64,000 nt of DNA from Cubamyces lactineus (GCA_022376465.1 JACDTU010000018.1:706537-770536), one strand, 5' to 3'; counted from the first letter of the stretch, positions 33,698 to 43,925 are shown. Program-made: numbers and translations. Notes: generated by a model from the letters alone, not told the origin.

Positions 33698-34191
33698 TGT
33701 TATGCTTTTGAGCGTGACTCTTAAACTATCAAGCCTTAAGACATCAATGAATAGAGAGCTTGTATCTATTCAATTACTAGCCCTAGCTTTTCAAAGATAA
33801 GCGCATAGTAACTTGTTCAGTTGATAGCGAGTTAACGAGCAATCTGAGTTTGTAATTCATGAAGAGACTGAAAGCTGAGGGTCACTCTGTGGCGCCGCCT
33901 CTTATATACATGTACAGAATATGAGGAGAGGAATGTTCTAGTGTATACAAGGACTTTCTGGTACGTCATAGTCAGTGCTAGTTGAACCTAGTACCACCGT
34001 GACAGTGCATCCCTATATAGTAAGTAGAGAGTAAGTACTAGAAAGTTCTAGCTGAGATGAGAACATTCCTGGACTAATGAACCGTAGCTACAATCCTAGA
34101 GTCTGCCATATTCGTCTTGTACAGAGAATGAAGCATAAGTCCATAACTAATCGTGAAGTTTGTAAACCACCTATTGTACATCCATAACATC
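33698..34191 (-). mobile_element. Putative LTR of a decayed retrotransposon
   Basis: The ends are TGTTATGCTTTTGAGC and ACATCCATAACA, giving a TGTTATG/CATAACA inverted terminus. It contains a TATATACATGTACA stretch like that in the copia-1 LTR. The minus-strand neighbour on the right is purine-rich (GTGGAGGGTGAGC), like a polypurine tract, which suggests a 3' LTR. I see no matching target duplication. Confidence 0.45.
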
Positions 34192-34458
34192 AGCTCACCC
34201 TCCACTAAAGGTCACCCTTGACCCTAGAGAGACACAACAACACTCAAAAATTGATTCAGCGTCCCTGGATGAAGGATTTCCAGAGTTGTCACAATGACTT
34301 CAGCCTCACTAGCCCTGATGCGCACAATATCCCACTGTACTAATTTGTCAGTGGATATACAACCTATAGCCTGGCAATAGGTAGTCTCGCTACAATCAGC
34401 TTGGTTGAATGTGGGGTAATTTCTGCGATGTGTGAGGACCTTGTCAATGAGGATGGAA
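34192..34458. other. Remnant between two LTR relics
   Basis: A 267-bp stretch with a minus-strand open segment (VQWDIVRIRASEAEVIVTTL) that could be the decayed 3' end of a retroelement. The family was not recognised. Confidence 0.25.
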
Positions 34459-34936
34459 TGTTAGGACTGTGCTGTCTGGGGGTACAACTCCGGTGGTCGT
34501 GACTTGGACGGGATTTGGGGTCGGAGTACGACCAGAGGTTAGACTAGCACTGTGTGAGGACTTTCGCAAAGCTATTAGTAACACATGGGTTCCAACTTAG
34601 TGTCCTCTATTTGCGGACTATGAAGTACGGACTTGACGGGTCAGAGGTTGGACTTGGGAATGGGGGTTGGGTTGGAGGGAAGGGTAGGAAGGGAATGAAG
34701 GTTGGTCAGACTGAAGAGTCAGGGTTGAGTGTCGGACTACGGACTAGAAGTCCAGCAAGACGAGGTTAAGGGCGTTAATGAGGTATAACGAGATTTCTGA
34801 ACTGAGTAGCTACTACATTTCAGGGCAGTATTTATACTAAGTCAGAAACCCGATAAAAACAATAAGAGATGTACGGGATAGGAAGGAGTTGAACAAATGT
34901 ACGAAAGTAACTTGCCAAAAGGTAAGATATCGCAGA
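34459..34936 (-). mobile_element. Truncated gypsy-2-family LTR relic
   Basis: This is a reverse-oriented, diverged match to the last two thirds of the gypsy-2 LTR. It starts TGTTAGGACTGTGC (reverse of the LTR end) and runs through GTATTTATACTAAGTCAGAA to the boundary with copia-1. About 240 bp corresponding to the CTCCG-rich LTR start are missing. Confidence 0.75.
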
Positions 34937-35239
34937 TGTTGAGCAGGACTTGTTACACAGTGGAAAGCCCCACTAGCTCACTTACCTGGAGAGCTCTGAA
35001 TAGAGGCACACGTAGGGATAGAAGGTAAAGAGCAACTTGTTGTACTGCTCCTACAGAGCAGCCTCACAGTATATACATGTACACGGAGGCTATGATGTAA
35101 TACTGTATAGCACAATGTCATACTATGTAGTACCTCAGCCACAGTATCTGGAACTTTCTCCGGGAGACTGGTAGCCTCGTGTCCATTCCCGCTTACTAGC
35201 CTGCTATTAGTCAGCACCTAATGAGCGTCTAGTTCAACA
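34937..35239 (-). repeat. Copia-1 3' LTR
   Basis: 303 bp. In element orientation it is preceded by the purine tract AGCGAGGGGGAG, a good plus-strand primer site. Confidence 0.9.
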
Positions 35240-35445
35240 CTCCCCCTCGCTAAGCATGTCATGATCTGTGCTGGAATGACATGTCATGGCATTAGGAACT
35301 GCTTATATAGATTCAGATGACTATGCTGATAACCTCAGCATAGTGGCCTTTTGGTTCAGTTGTTAGATTGTGTTATTGTCCAGGCACAGTCTCTCACAAA
35401 GCACCACAGTAGTGTGCCCGAGCGCGCAGGCTGAATGTAGCGGAT

Positions 35446-36628
35446 TTAGGCCGAGTTGTAAAACTCAAGGCCAAGTTGCCCTCTGAACTTGGTGAACTTG
35501 ACGTGTCCCAGGTTCTTGGTGAAGAGGTCAGCTGGATTATCCAAGCCATCGACAAAGAACACCTCGACCTGCTTATTCTCAATGTACTCTCGAATAGCAT
35601 GATAGCGAATGTCGATGTGTTTCGACCGGCTCTCAGTCACAGGGTTCGAGCTCATAAAGAGCGATCCCTGGCTGTCTCCCGCAATTGGGATGGGAGCTAG
35701 CTCGTAGCTGATCTCGCTCATAAGGTTGCAGATCCAGACTACTTGGCGAGAGCAATCGCTGATTGCCATGTACTCGGCTTCAGTTGACGAGTGTGCAACT
35801 GTCTTCTGAGCACGAGATTGCCAGCTGAAAATCCCTCCAGCCAACTTCAGGAAATATTCTGTTTGTGACCGTCAAGTGAATGGGTCAGATCCCCAATCAG
35901 AGTCTGTACATGCGCACAGGCCGAGACTGCTAGCACCATCGAGTAAGACCTGGTCCCGAGAAGATAGCGACAGATATACAGCGCTTTAGTAAGGTGCTCT
36001 TGCGAAGGATTCGCAGCAAACTGTGATAGTTTGGTCACGGCAAAAGCGATGTCAGGTCGAGTGCCTAGCATAATATACAGCAAGGACCCAATGACGGTTT
36101 GGAACCTGGAGCGGAGAATGGGATCCACTGGTTGACTATTCGGCTCTGGGTGATACCCTGCCGGCAGTGGAGTAGGCGCAGGCTTCGTGTTCTGCATACC
36201 GCATCGCAGAAGCACTTTCTCCAGGTAGGCGCACTGATCAATATGGATCGTTCGACCTCTACGCTGGATGCGCATACGCAGGAATTCCTTGACTTCGCCA
36301 AGGTCTCTGCATTCCCACTTCTCCATGAACTTGGCCTTCATCTTATTGACGAGTGCCTTGTTCCGTCCACAGAAGAGGGCGTCATCGACATACACAATGA
36401 CGATGACCATGCTGCCGTTCTCGTCCCTAAAGACGAAGATACCGGCATCAGAGACTAAGCGTTTGAAGCCTAGCTCTTTCATGGACTCATTCAGGGTGCG
36501 CCACCACGCAAGACCTGCTTGCTTAAGTCCATATAGAGCACGTAGTAGTCGGAGGACTTTGTGCTCCTGGCCTTTGGCTGCAAAGCCTTCGGGTTGTTCC
36601 ATGTAGATCTCCTCGTCAAGCTTTCCGT
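35446..36628 (-). pseudogene. Copia-1 pol, 3' part (RT second half and RNase H)
   Basis: It continues the RT from the insertion site: YMEQPEGF, LRLLRALYGLKQAGLAWWR, the catalytic IVYVDDALF motif, and GTRPDIAFAVTKLSQF. A frameshift near 35940 and a TGA shortly after break the connection to RNase H, which is otherwise recognisable (AHSSTEAEYMAISDCSRQVV, SKHIDIRYHAIRE, NPADLFTKNL). The element is therefore dead independently of the nested insertion. Confidence 0.85.
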
Positions 36629-37045
36629 TGTTACGACGAGCCTAGATCGGTCACAGCGAGCGACGTCCTAGGGATCGGACCAGAGGTCTCCAGTAGTTCG
36701 AGTCGAGTAGAGGTTCAGAGGAATAGGCAATGGATAACCAGGTCGAGCTGAGGATCCCGAGTGGATCCTCTGGTCTTAAATACAGGAAGAGAGACATGGA
36801 CACGTCGGCGCCACGTAGGCGCCACGTACCGTGAGAGTCCAGTATAACTACGTAGAGTCAGGGCTGGGAGTACAGATGATGTGGCGATGACGTGGCGGAA
36901 GATGATAGGGTAGTAATACAACAGCCGTGTGAACCGGTGGGAAAGGGTGACGTGGCATGGGAAAGGATGACGTGGCATAACGGAGGCACGAGGGAGAGAG
37001 AGGAAAAGGAAACTGGGTGACCGTGACACAGTGAGCGTCGTAACA
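36629..37045 (-). repeat. Gypsy-1 3' LTR
   Basis: 417 bp, 11 bp longer than its partner because of one tandem duplication around GGCGCCACGT (36810-36831). In element orientation it is preceded by the purine tract AAGGGGGTAA. Confidence 0.93.
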
Positions 37046-37094
37046 TTACCCCCTTCGTATGCTTCTACGCTGTTCCACCAGCGGAATATCCAGC

Positions 37095-37881
37095 TCAACT
37101 CGTAAACCGCTCGTCCATGTCTTCTGGGCGCAGAGGGCACTCCCACGGGTGATGGCCAGGGGCGGTGGCGCGACACCAGACACATCGCCAGTCTCGGCAC
37201 CACAGGTACTCGTGATCGGGCGACCCACAGACTAGGCAGCTGCGGCCAATAGGGTGGAGGGACGGCGGGGACTCAGGTCGAGCTGGCGAAGCGTCCATTG
37301 GGGCGGGCGAGGTGTCTCTTCGAGCTCTTACGTTACGCTCGTCGGGGGATGGATCACGGGGCCGACGGCTTCCTGCGGAGACTCTGGTGTGGAACAAGGG
37401 CAGATAGGTCCCTTGGCGTCGGGCTTCGCCAGGCACTCTTCTTGCCGCAGCTGGGAGTTCTCCAGGAGGCGGGGCCGCGTCGTTGATGACCGAGGCCAGT
37501 GGCGCCATCCTTGCACGGAATGCGGGGAGTTCAAATGTTTGTATGAGGAAGTTCCTCCACGTGCGTGTGGTCCGGGCGAGCCGTCGAGTGGTGTTCAAAG
37601 AGTGTCTTGCCAACCTCCGTAACTCGTGGGCATGGTGCCCGACGTTTTCGAGGGCGCGCGCCTGCCGTTCTGCGATGTCGTAGTCCGAGACTTGCCGTTG
37701 CTCCTCTTCTTCACCAAACGCCTCGTGAAGAGCGTCTAGAGCGTCCTCTGCGATGTCAGCTGCGTCAACAAGGTTCCCTTCCAGTGCGTCCAGTTCCCGT
37801 TGCTCGTTGTAGAGGCATCGATACTCTCTAAGGAAGTACTGCAAGCCTCGCTCGGTGGCATTGACGACTGGGGTAGGGTTG
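37095..37881 (-). CDS. Gypsy-1 ORF-c, 3' part (tandem zinc-knuckle protein)
   Basis: This is the second part of a 344-codon ORF split by gypsy-2; removing gypsy-2 and one GGTTG copy restores a continuous frame with 46225-46472. The middle is an acidic and then Arg-rich, probably helical region (ALDALHEAFGEEEEQ, HELRRLARHSLNTTRRLARTT). The C-terminus has two Cys/His clusters: CLVCGSPDHEYLWC fits CX2CX4HX4C exactly, and CVWCRATAPGHHPWEC is CX2CX6HX4C. It therefore looks like a second nucleic-acid-binding protein after pol. It ends 49 bp before the 3' LTR. I know no equivalent in standard chromoviruses. Confidence 0.7.
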
Positions 37882-38574
37882 TGTTACGCTCCGTGCTGTA
37901 ACCCCGAAGCCCGATCCCCGAACCCCCGTACCCCGCTCCTTACTCCGCGTTACGTACTCCGTTCCTCCGTACTCCGCTCTTCCGTACCCCGTACCCCCGA
38001 CTCCGTTCTCCGTACTCCGCACTTCGTACTCCGTACTTCGGACTTCCCCCGACCCCATGACTTACATGTCTCAGATAACCCCTCATGGCGCTACCTACAT
38101 GAGGCTTTTGCTTACTGAGCTATCTACGTTATCTTACCCTTGGCAAGTTACTTCGTACTTTCGTTCTACTCCTTCCTATCACGTACATCTCTTATTGTTT
38201 CTATCGGGTTTCTGACTTAGTATAAATACTGCCCCGGAATGTAGTAGCTACTCAGTTCGGAAATCTCGTTATACCCATTACTGGTTCAACTCGTAGTCCG
38301 ACACTCAACCCCGACCCTCTAGTCCGACCAACCTTCGTTCCCTTCCTACCAACCCCTTCAACCCAACCCCGTTCCCAAGTCCGACCTTCGTCCCGTCAAG
38401 TCCGTACTCCGAAGTCCGCAAATAGAGGACACCGAGTCGGAACCCGTGCGTTACTAATAGTTTCGCGAAAGTCCTCACCCCAGTGCTAGTCCGACCTCCG
38501 GTCGTACTCCGACCCCGAACTCCGTCCAAGTCCCGACCACCGGAGTTGTACCCCCGGACGGCACGGTCCTAACA
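37882..38574 (+). repeat. Gypsy-2 5' LTR
   Basis: 693 bp, TGTTACGCTCC...GGTCCTAACA. It contains eight CTCCG words in 91 bp (37943-38033) and a TATA box at 38221. Confidence 0.96.
38221..38264 (+). promoter_or_regulatory. Gypsy-2 TATA box and inferred mRNA 5' end
   Basis: TATAAATA at 38221 is followed 33 nt later by AGTTCGGAAAT (38254-38264). This is the exact reverse complement of the primer-site sequence at 38577-38587, so 38254 is inferred as the transcript start. Confidence 0.7.
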
Positions 38575-38576
38575 GT

Positions 38577-38587
38577 ATTTCCGAACT
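38577..38587 (+). promoter_or_regulatory. Gypsy-2 self-primer binding site
   Basis: ATTTCCGAACT lies 2 nt after the LTR, is complementary over 11 nt to the inferred mRNA 5' end, and is followed by CACC. This is the arrangement known from Tf1-type self-priming elements. I saw no tRNA 3' complement. Confidence 0.75.
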
Positions 38588-38605
38588 CACCGGGTTTCAC
38601 TCAAT

Positions 38606-40096
38606 ATGTCCACTCGAACCGTAGTCCGCACTCAGACGCAATCTCGCGCCCTAGAGCAAGAAGACCCCGCCGAGAACTGGAGTGGCTGGACAGCTCGCCG
38701 AGGCGACTCAGCGACGCAAGAAGAAGCTACTCCGAGCCGCCGCGGGCAGTTCGCTCGAACAATCGTCGAAGCGTCCTCCGATGGGGACGACGAAGGTGAC
38801 CCGCCTCAGCCTCTGGTCATCTCTACCGCGACTGCCTCGCAGGTACCCCGCGAGCCATCTCCGGGGAACCCGTTCTCCGAGGGTCAGCCTTCAGGTCCGA
38901 GCCGCGGGCCTCCGGGTCCGCCTAGTCCTCCAGGTCCGCCGGGCCCTCCAGGACCGCCAGGCCCTCCGGACAACGACCCACAAGGGCCGGGAGACGACGA
39001 CACTAGCTCAAGCTCGGACTCCTCCGACTCCGAAGACCGGGTTCAGTCGCAACTAGCGACCGCGATCTCTCTCATCGCGCGTACCCTCGAACGTACTACC
39101 GCTCCAACTCCGGCGGTTACCCAACCTTCGAACAACGAGCGGCACAACGTCCGCGAGCCGGACCAGTTCGACGGGTCCGACCCCAACAAACTCCGGTCTT
39201 TCTTCACGCAGTTGGAACTTGTCTTCACGCAGTTGGAACTTGTCTTCAAGGCCCGACCCCGAACCTTCGACTCCGATGAGAAGAAGGTGACCTACGCCAT
39301 CTCCTTCCTCAAGGGCACCGCGCTACAGTGGTTCGAGCCCTACCTCCTCGAAGGCGACTCGGACAACCCCCCCATCTTCCTTACATCCTACGACCACTTC
39401 CAGGAGGAACTCCGAGTGAACTTCGGTCCTTACGACGCCTCCGGAGCTGCGGAGCATGAGCTGATGAACCTCCGGATGGGCGACAACCAGCGGATAGCTA
39501 AGTACATCACCCAGTTCACCCGCCTCGCCACTCAAGTCCGCTGGGGTAATGCTCCGCTCCGGTACCGGTTCTACGACGGACTTCCGAACCGTCTCAAGGA
39601 CCGCATCTCCGAGGTCGGCAAGCCCGAGACCCTGGTGGCCCTTCGCGACCTCGCGCAGTCGATCGACAACCGCTACTGGGAGCGCAAGGCCGAGGTCTCG
39701 CGCGAGTCCGGACCTTCGAAGTCCGGTAACAAGTCGACCTCCGACTCCAAGTCCTCCAACTCCGGCAACAAGTCCGGAGGTAACAACTCCGGACAGGCCT
39801 CCTCGTCTACCCCGTCCAAGTCCGGCAATTCCGGTACTTCGTCGAAGTCTCCTAAGACTCCGAAGACCCCGGCCAAGACGTACACCGACAAGCTCGGTAA
39901 GGACGGAAAACTCACCCCCGAGGAGCGTCAACGCCGTTTCGCCAACAATCTCTGTCTCTTCTGCGGTGGAGCTGGTCATACCGCGAGTGCTTGTCCGAAG
40001 AAGACCTCGTCCGCGACTAAGGGTCGCGCCGCTCAAGCCAACCCCGCTCCCGCTGCGCCCGCTCCGGCTGCAGCCCCGAAGGAGACAAAAAATTAG
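38606..40096 (+). CDS. Gypsy-2 Gag
   Basis: 496 aa. The N-terminus is disordered with a Pro/Gly run (PPGPPSPPGPPGPPGPP). The capsid domain (about 185-370) contains NVREPDQFDGSDPNKLRSFF, KVTYAISFLKGTALQWFEPY and QRIAKYITQFTRLATQVRW. It is followed by a Ser/Lys/Gly-rich linker and one CCHC zinc knuckle CLFCGGAGHTASAC near residue 450. An internal 21-bp tandem duplication (39203-39244) repeats FTQLELV. The product forms the virus-like particle and packages RNA. It ends at TAG 40094-40096, directly after the slippery site. The ATG at 38606 is the first in frame after the LTR. Confidence 0.95.
   Translation: MSTRTVVRTQTQSRALEQEDPAENWSGWTARRGDSATQEEATPSRRGQFARTIVEASSDGDDEGDPPQPLVISTATASQVPREPSPGNPFSEGQPSGPSRGPPGPPSPPGPPGPPGPPGPPDNDPQGPGDDDTSSSSDSSDSEDRVQSQLATAISLIARTLERTTAPTPAVTQPSNNERHNVREPDQFDGSDPNKLRSFFTQLELVFTQLELVFKARPRTFDSDEKKVTYAISFLKGTALQWFEPYLLEGDSDNPPIFLTSYDHFQEELRVNFGPYDASGAAEHELMNLRMGDNQRIAKYITQFTRLATQVRWGNAPLRYRFYDGLPNRLKDRISEVGKPETLVALRDLAQSIDNRYWERKAEVSRESGPSKSGNKSTSDSKSSNSGNKSGGNNSGQASSSTPSKSGNSGTSSKSPKTPKTPAKTYTDKLGKDGKLTPEERQRRFANNLCLFCGGAGHTASACPKKTSSATKGRAAQANPAPAAPAPAAAPKETKN
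40087..40093 (+). promoter_or_regulatory. Gypsy-2 -1 frameshift heptamer
   Basis: A AAA AAT in the gag frame (ACA AAA AAT TAG) fits X XXY YYZ and abuts the gag stop. Slipping back one base enters the open pol frame (AAA AAA TTA GTC). Confidence 0.7.
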
Positions 40097-43000
40097 TCCG
40101 CGGTCCTCCGAACTCCGTACCCCGTGAGGACCGCGTTGACTCCTCCGGTACGGAGATCCTCAGGCTCAACGCGTCCGCTCTTTCCGACCCCCATGCACTC
40201 TTCCTCGACTTGTACTCCGATCCTATCCCAACTCCGTTCCGCGCCCTTATCGACTCCGGTTCCTCCCATTGTTTCATCAACTCCGATTTCGCGACTATGT
40301 ATCAACTCCCAACTACCGCCGTAACCCCGCTCCGTCTACAGCTTTTTGACGGTACTTCTAACCACCTGATTACTTCGTTTACCACTCTGCCCGTACATTT
40401 CCCGTCTGGAGAAGTCCTCAATATAGATTTCTATGTTACTCCGCTCGACAAGTCCGTGTCTGCCGTTCTGGGATACAGCTGGCTCTCCGCCTACAATCCG
40501 TTGATTGACTGGAAGAAGCGCAGCATCCAATTCCGTTCCGCACCCCCGCCGCGTCCTGTTTCTGACACCATGGTACCCCCGCCAGCTCCGGCTGAGCGTA
40601 CTCCGTCTACTCCGTCTACTCCGGCTACTCCGGAACTACCGACTTCTCCTACTCCGACCTCCGTACCCCGGATCTCCCTTGTGAACGCTGCTGCTTTCGC
40701 TCGGGCTTGCAAACTCCCGGGGTCCGCGAGCTATACCCTGAACCTGTCTACCCCGGACTTGGCTACTGCGCGGAGTTCGTCCATCTCCGACTCTCCCCCG
40801 GACCTCACCGGAGTTCCGGAGGAGTACCACGAGTTTGCGGACGTCTTCAGCAAGACCAAGGCCGACATCCTACCGGAGCATCGCCCCTACGACTTAAAGA
40901 TCGACCTGGAAGAAGGGGCTACTCCGCCACTCGGACCTATTTACTCCCTCTCAAAACTCGAGCTCGACACGCTTCGGGAGTATATTGACGAGAACCTCCG
41001 ATCGGGGTTCATACGTCCGTCCAACTCTCCCTGCGGAGCTCCCGTCCTCTTCGTCAAAAAGAAGGACGGATCTCTTCGCCTTTGCGTGGACTACCGGGGC
41101 TTGAATAAGATCACCCGGAAGGACCGCTACCCCCTTCCTCTCGTCTCGGACTTGCTGGACGCGCCTCGGAAGGCCCGGATCTATACCAAAATCGACCTCC
41201 GTCACGCCTACAACCTAGTCCGCATAGCTCCCGGAGATGAGTGGAAGACCGCGTTTCGGACCCGCTATGGGTCTTTCGAATGGTTAGTCATGCCGTTCGG
41301 ACTTTCTAACGCGCCCGCTGCTTTCCAGCGGTTCGTCAATGACATCTTCGCGGACATGCTCGATGTGTGCGTCATCGTCTACCTGGACGACATCCTCATC
41401 TACTCCGACAACCCCGAGCAACACCGCAAGCACGTCAAAGAGGTACTCCGGCGACTCCGCAAGCACCGGCTTTATGCCCGCGCTGACAAGTGCGAGTTCC
41501 ACACCGACTCCGTCGAGTACCTCGGTTACATCCTCTCTCCCACCGGACTCACCATGGCGGAGTCGAAGGTTAAGGCGATCTTGGATTGGCCCGAACCCCG
41601 GAAGGTCCGCGACATACAGTCGTTCCTGGGGTTCGCGAACTTCTATCGACGGTTTATTCCAAACTACTCCGAGATCGTACTACCGCTGACCCGCTTAACC
41701 CACAAGTCCGTGCCTTGGCACTTCTCCGAGGAATGTCGGAGTTCGTTTAACGCTCTCAAGAAGGCGTTCACGACAGCTCCGGTACTACACCACTGGATGC
41801 CCGACCGACCCCTCACCGTCGAGACTGACGCCTCGGACTACGCCATCGCCGGCATTCTCTCCCTTACCACCGAGTCCGGTGAACTCCACCCCATTGCCTT
41901 CCACTCCCGCACCTTGACCGGCGCGGAGTTGAACTACGACACCCACGACAAGGAACTCCTCGCGATCTTCGAATGTTTCAAGACCTGGCGGCACTACCTC
42001 GAAGGTTCGGCAACCCCGATCGACGTTGTCACGGACCACAAGAATTTGGTATACTTCGCGACTACGAAGTTACTGACCCGCCGTCAAGCCCGATGGTCGG
42101 AGTTCCTCTCGCAGTTCAACCTCGTAGTCCGGTTCCGGCCAGGTAAGCTTGGAGCGAAGCCCGACGCACTGACACGCCGTTGGGACGTCTACCCAAAAGA
42201 GGGGGGCAGTGACTACTCCGTCGTCAACCCACACAACTACCAACCGGTTTTCACCCAGGAGCAGCTCGCCGCGTCCCTCCGGGCTACCTACCTCCGACCC
42301 CCCGTACTCCGAGCTTCCTTCGTCCTCGACTCCGAACAACTCCTCTCGGACATCAAGTCCGCTCAAGCAACCCCGACTCCTGACCCCGAACTATCTGCTG
42401 CACTCAAGCTCGCCTCCGAAGGTAACTCCCGATGGTCCCGCGATGAAGACGGGCTACTCCGACTCTCAGGTCGAGTCTATGTCCCGAACTCCGGCGACCT
42501 CCGCCTTCGCGTACTCCGAGCTTGTCACGACCACCCTACTGCCGGACACTGGGGACAGAACAAGACGCAAGCCCTGGTCCTGCGGGACTACGCCTGGCCC
42601 GGACTTCGACTCTTCGTCCGGGACTATTGTAAGTCCTGTACTACCTGTGCGCGAGCTAAAGTCCCCCGGCATCTCCCCTACGGTACTTTGAAGCAACTCC
42701 CGATCCCCGAGCGACCCTGGAACTCCATCTCCATGGACCTCATCGAGCAACTCCCGAACTCCGCTGGCTACACCGCGATCTTGGTGGTAGTCGACAGGCT
42801 CACTAAGCAAGGTATATTCATCCCTACCCACGACACGCTTACAGCCTCGGAGTTAGCGGACTTGTTCGTACTCCATGTGTTCTCCAAGCACGGAGTTCCC
42901 TCGCACGTTACCTCCGACCGGGGCTCGGAGTTCGTCTCTCACTTCTTCCGCTCCCTCGGTAAGGCCCTCGACATGCGCCTTCACTTCACCTCCGGTTACC

Positions 43001-43818
43001 ACCCGGAAGGCGACGGTCAAACCGAGCGGGTTAACCAGACCCTCGAGCAGTACCTCCGGATCTATTCGAACTACCAGCAGGACAACTGGTCCCAACTCCT
43101 TCCCTTGGCGGAGTTCGCGTACAACAATGCTCCGTCTGCAACTACCGGTATATCCCCGTTCTTCGTGAACAAGGGCTACAACCCCGCCATCTCCGTCTAC
43201 CCCGAGCGGGACCTCACCTCCGCTCGAGCTCGCGACTACGCTGTCGACCTCGACGAACTTCACACCCAACTCCGACAGCAGATCGCCGAAGCCCAGGCCC
43301 GGTACCAAGTACAGGCGGACAAACACCGTCTACCCGCGCCGGACTTCAAGGTCGGAGATCAGGTCTATGTCCGAGCTCAGCACATCCGGACTACTCGTCC
43401 CTCCAAAAAGTTGTCCGAGAAGTTCTTAGGTCCGTTCACTATCATCGCGCAGGTCGGAACTCACTCCTTCACCCTCCGACTACCGGACTCTATGCGCGCG
43501 GTTCACCCTGTTTTCCATGTCTCCCAACTCGAGCCCGCAACTCCGAACACCATCCCCGGCCGCGTCCAAACTCCGCCACCTCCGATCCTGGTGGACGGAG
43601 AACCGGAGTACGAGATTTCGGAGATCCTCGACTCCAAGATTGACCGCCGGCGTCGGAGTTGTCAACTCCTGTACCTAGTCCGATGGGCAGGCTACGAAGG
43701 TACGGACGAAGAAACTTCGTGGATCTTGGCCACGGAGCTCGGACATGCCCAGGAGCTAGTTTCGGACTTCCACGCAGCTTACCCGGACAAGCCCGGACCT
43801 CTTGCTAAATTGTCTTGA
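40087..43818 (+). CDS. Gypsy-2 Pol (protease-RT-RNase H-integrase-chromodomain)
   Basis: About 1240 codons from the frameshift site; no ATG is needed because it should be made as Gag-Pol. Aspartic protease: ALIDSGSSHCFINSDF. RT: LRLCVDYRGLNKITRKDRYP and the catalytic IVYLDDILIYSD. RNase H: TVETDASDYAIAG. Integrase: HHCC zinc domain ending CKSCTTCARAK, then the acidic triad in ISMDLIEQL, VTSDRGSEF and GQTERVNQTLEQYL. The C-terminal chromodomain (YLVRWAGYEGTDEETSWI) probably targets integration to chromatin marks. All catalytic residues are present and there are no stops, so it is likely functional. Confidence 0.95.
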   Translation, partial: KKLVRGPPNSVPREDRVDSSGTEILRLNASALSDPHALFLDLYSDPIPTPFRALIDSGSSHCFINSDFATMYQLPTTAVTPLRLQLFDGTSNHLITSFTTLPVHFPSGEVLNIDFYVTPLDKSVSAVLGYSWLSAYNPLIDWKKRSIQFRSAPPPRPVSDTMVPPPAPAERTPSTPSTPATPELPTSPTPTSVPRISLVNAAAFARACKLPGSASYTLNLSTPDLATARSSSISDSPPDLTGVPEEYHEFADVFSKTKADILPEHRPYDLKIDLEEGATPPLGPIYSLSKLELDTLREYIDENLRSGFIRPSNSPCGAPVLFVKKKDGSLRLCVDYRGLNKITRKDRYPLPLVSDLLDAPRKARIYTKIDLRHAYNLVRIAPGDEWKTAFRTRYGSFEWLVMPFGLSNAPAAFQRFVNDIFADMLDVCVIVYLDDILIYSDNPEQHRKHVKEVLRRLRKHRLYARADKCEFHTDSVEYLGYILSPTGLTMAESKVKAILDWPEPRKVRDIQSFLGFANFYRRFIPNYSEIVLPLTRLTHKSVPWHFSEECRSSFNALKKAFTTAPVLHHWMPDRPLTVETDASDYAIAGILSLTTESGELHPIAFHSRTLTGAELNYDTHDKELLAIFECFKTWRHYLEGSATPIDVVTDHKNLVYFATTKLLTRRQARWSEFLSQFNLVVRFRPGKLGAKPDALTRRWDVYPKEGGSDYSVVNPHNYQPVFTQEQLAASLRATYLRPPVLRASFVLDSEQLLSDIKSAQATPTPDPELSAALKLASEGNSRWSRDEDGLLRLSGRVYVPNSGDLRLRVLRACHDHPTAGHWGQNKTQALVLRDYAWPGLRLFVRDYCKSCTTCARAKVPRHLPYGTLKQLPIPERPWNSISMDLIEQLPNSAGYTAILVVVDRLTKQGIFIPTHDTLTASELADLFVLHVFSKHGVPSHVTSDRGSEFVSHFFRSLGKALDMRLHFTSGYHPEGDGQTERVNQTLEQYLRIYSNYQQDNWSQLLPLAEFAYNNAPSATTGISPFFVNKGYNPAISVYPERDLTSARARDYAVDLDELHTQLRQQIAEAQARYQVQADKHRLPAPDFKVGDQVYVRAQHIRTTRPSKKLSEKFLGPFTIIAQVGTHSFTLRLPDSMRAVHPVFHVSQLEPATPNTIPGRVQTPPPPILVDGEPEYEISEILDSKIDRRRRSCQLLYLVRWAGYEGTDEETSWILATELGHAQELVSDFHAAYPDKPGPLAKLS

Positions 43819-43925
43819 AGTTCACACGCGGAGTTCTCACCAGCAGATTTCTTTCTATACTCCTCCGCACTCGGACTACAAGATACTAGCTACGAAGTCC
43901 GAGGTCCGAAGTCCGTACTACCGCC

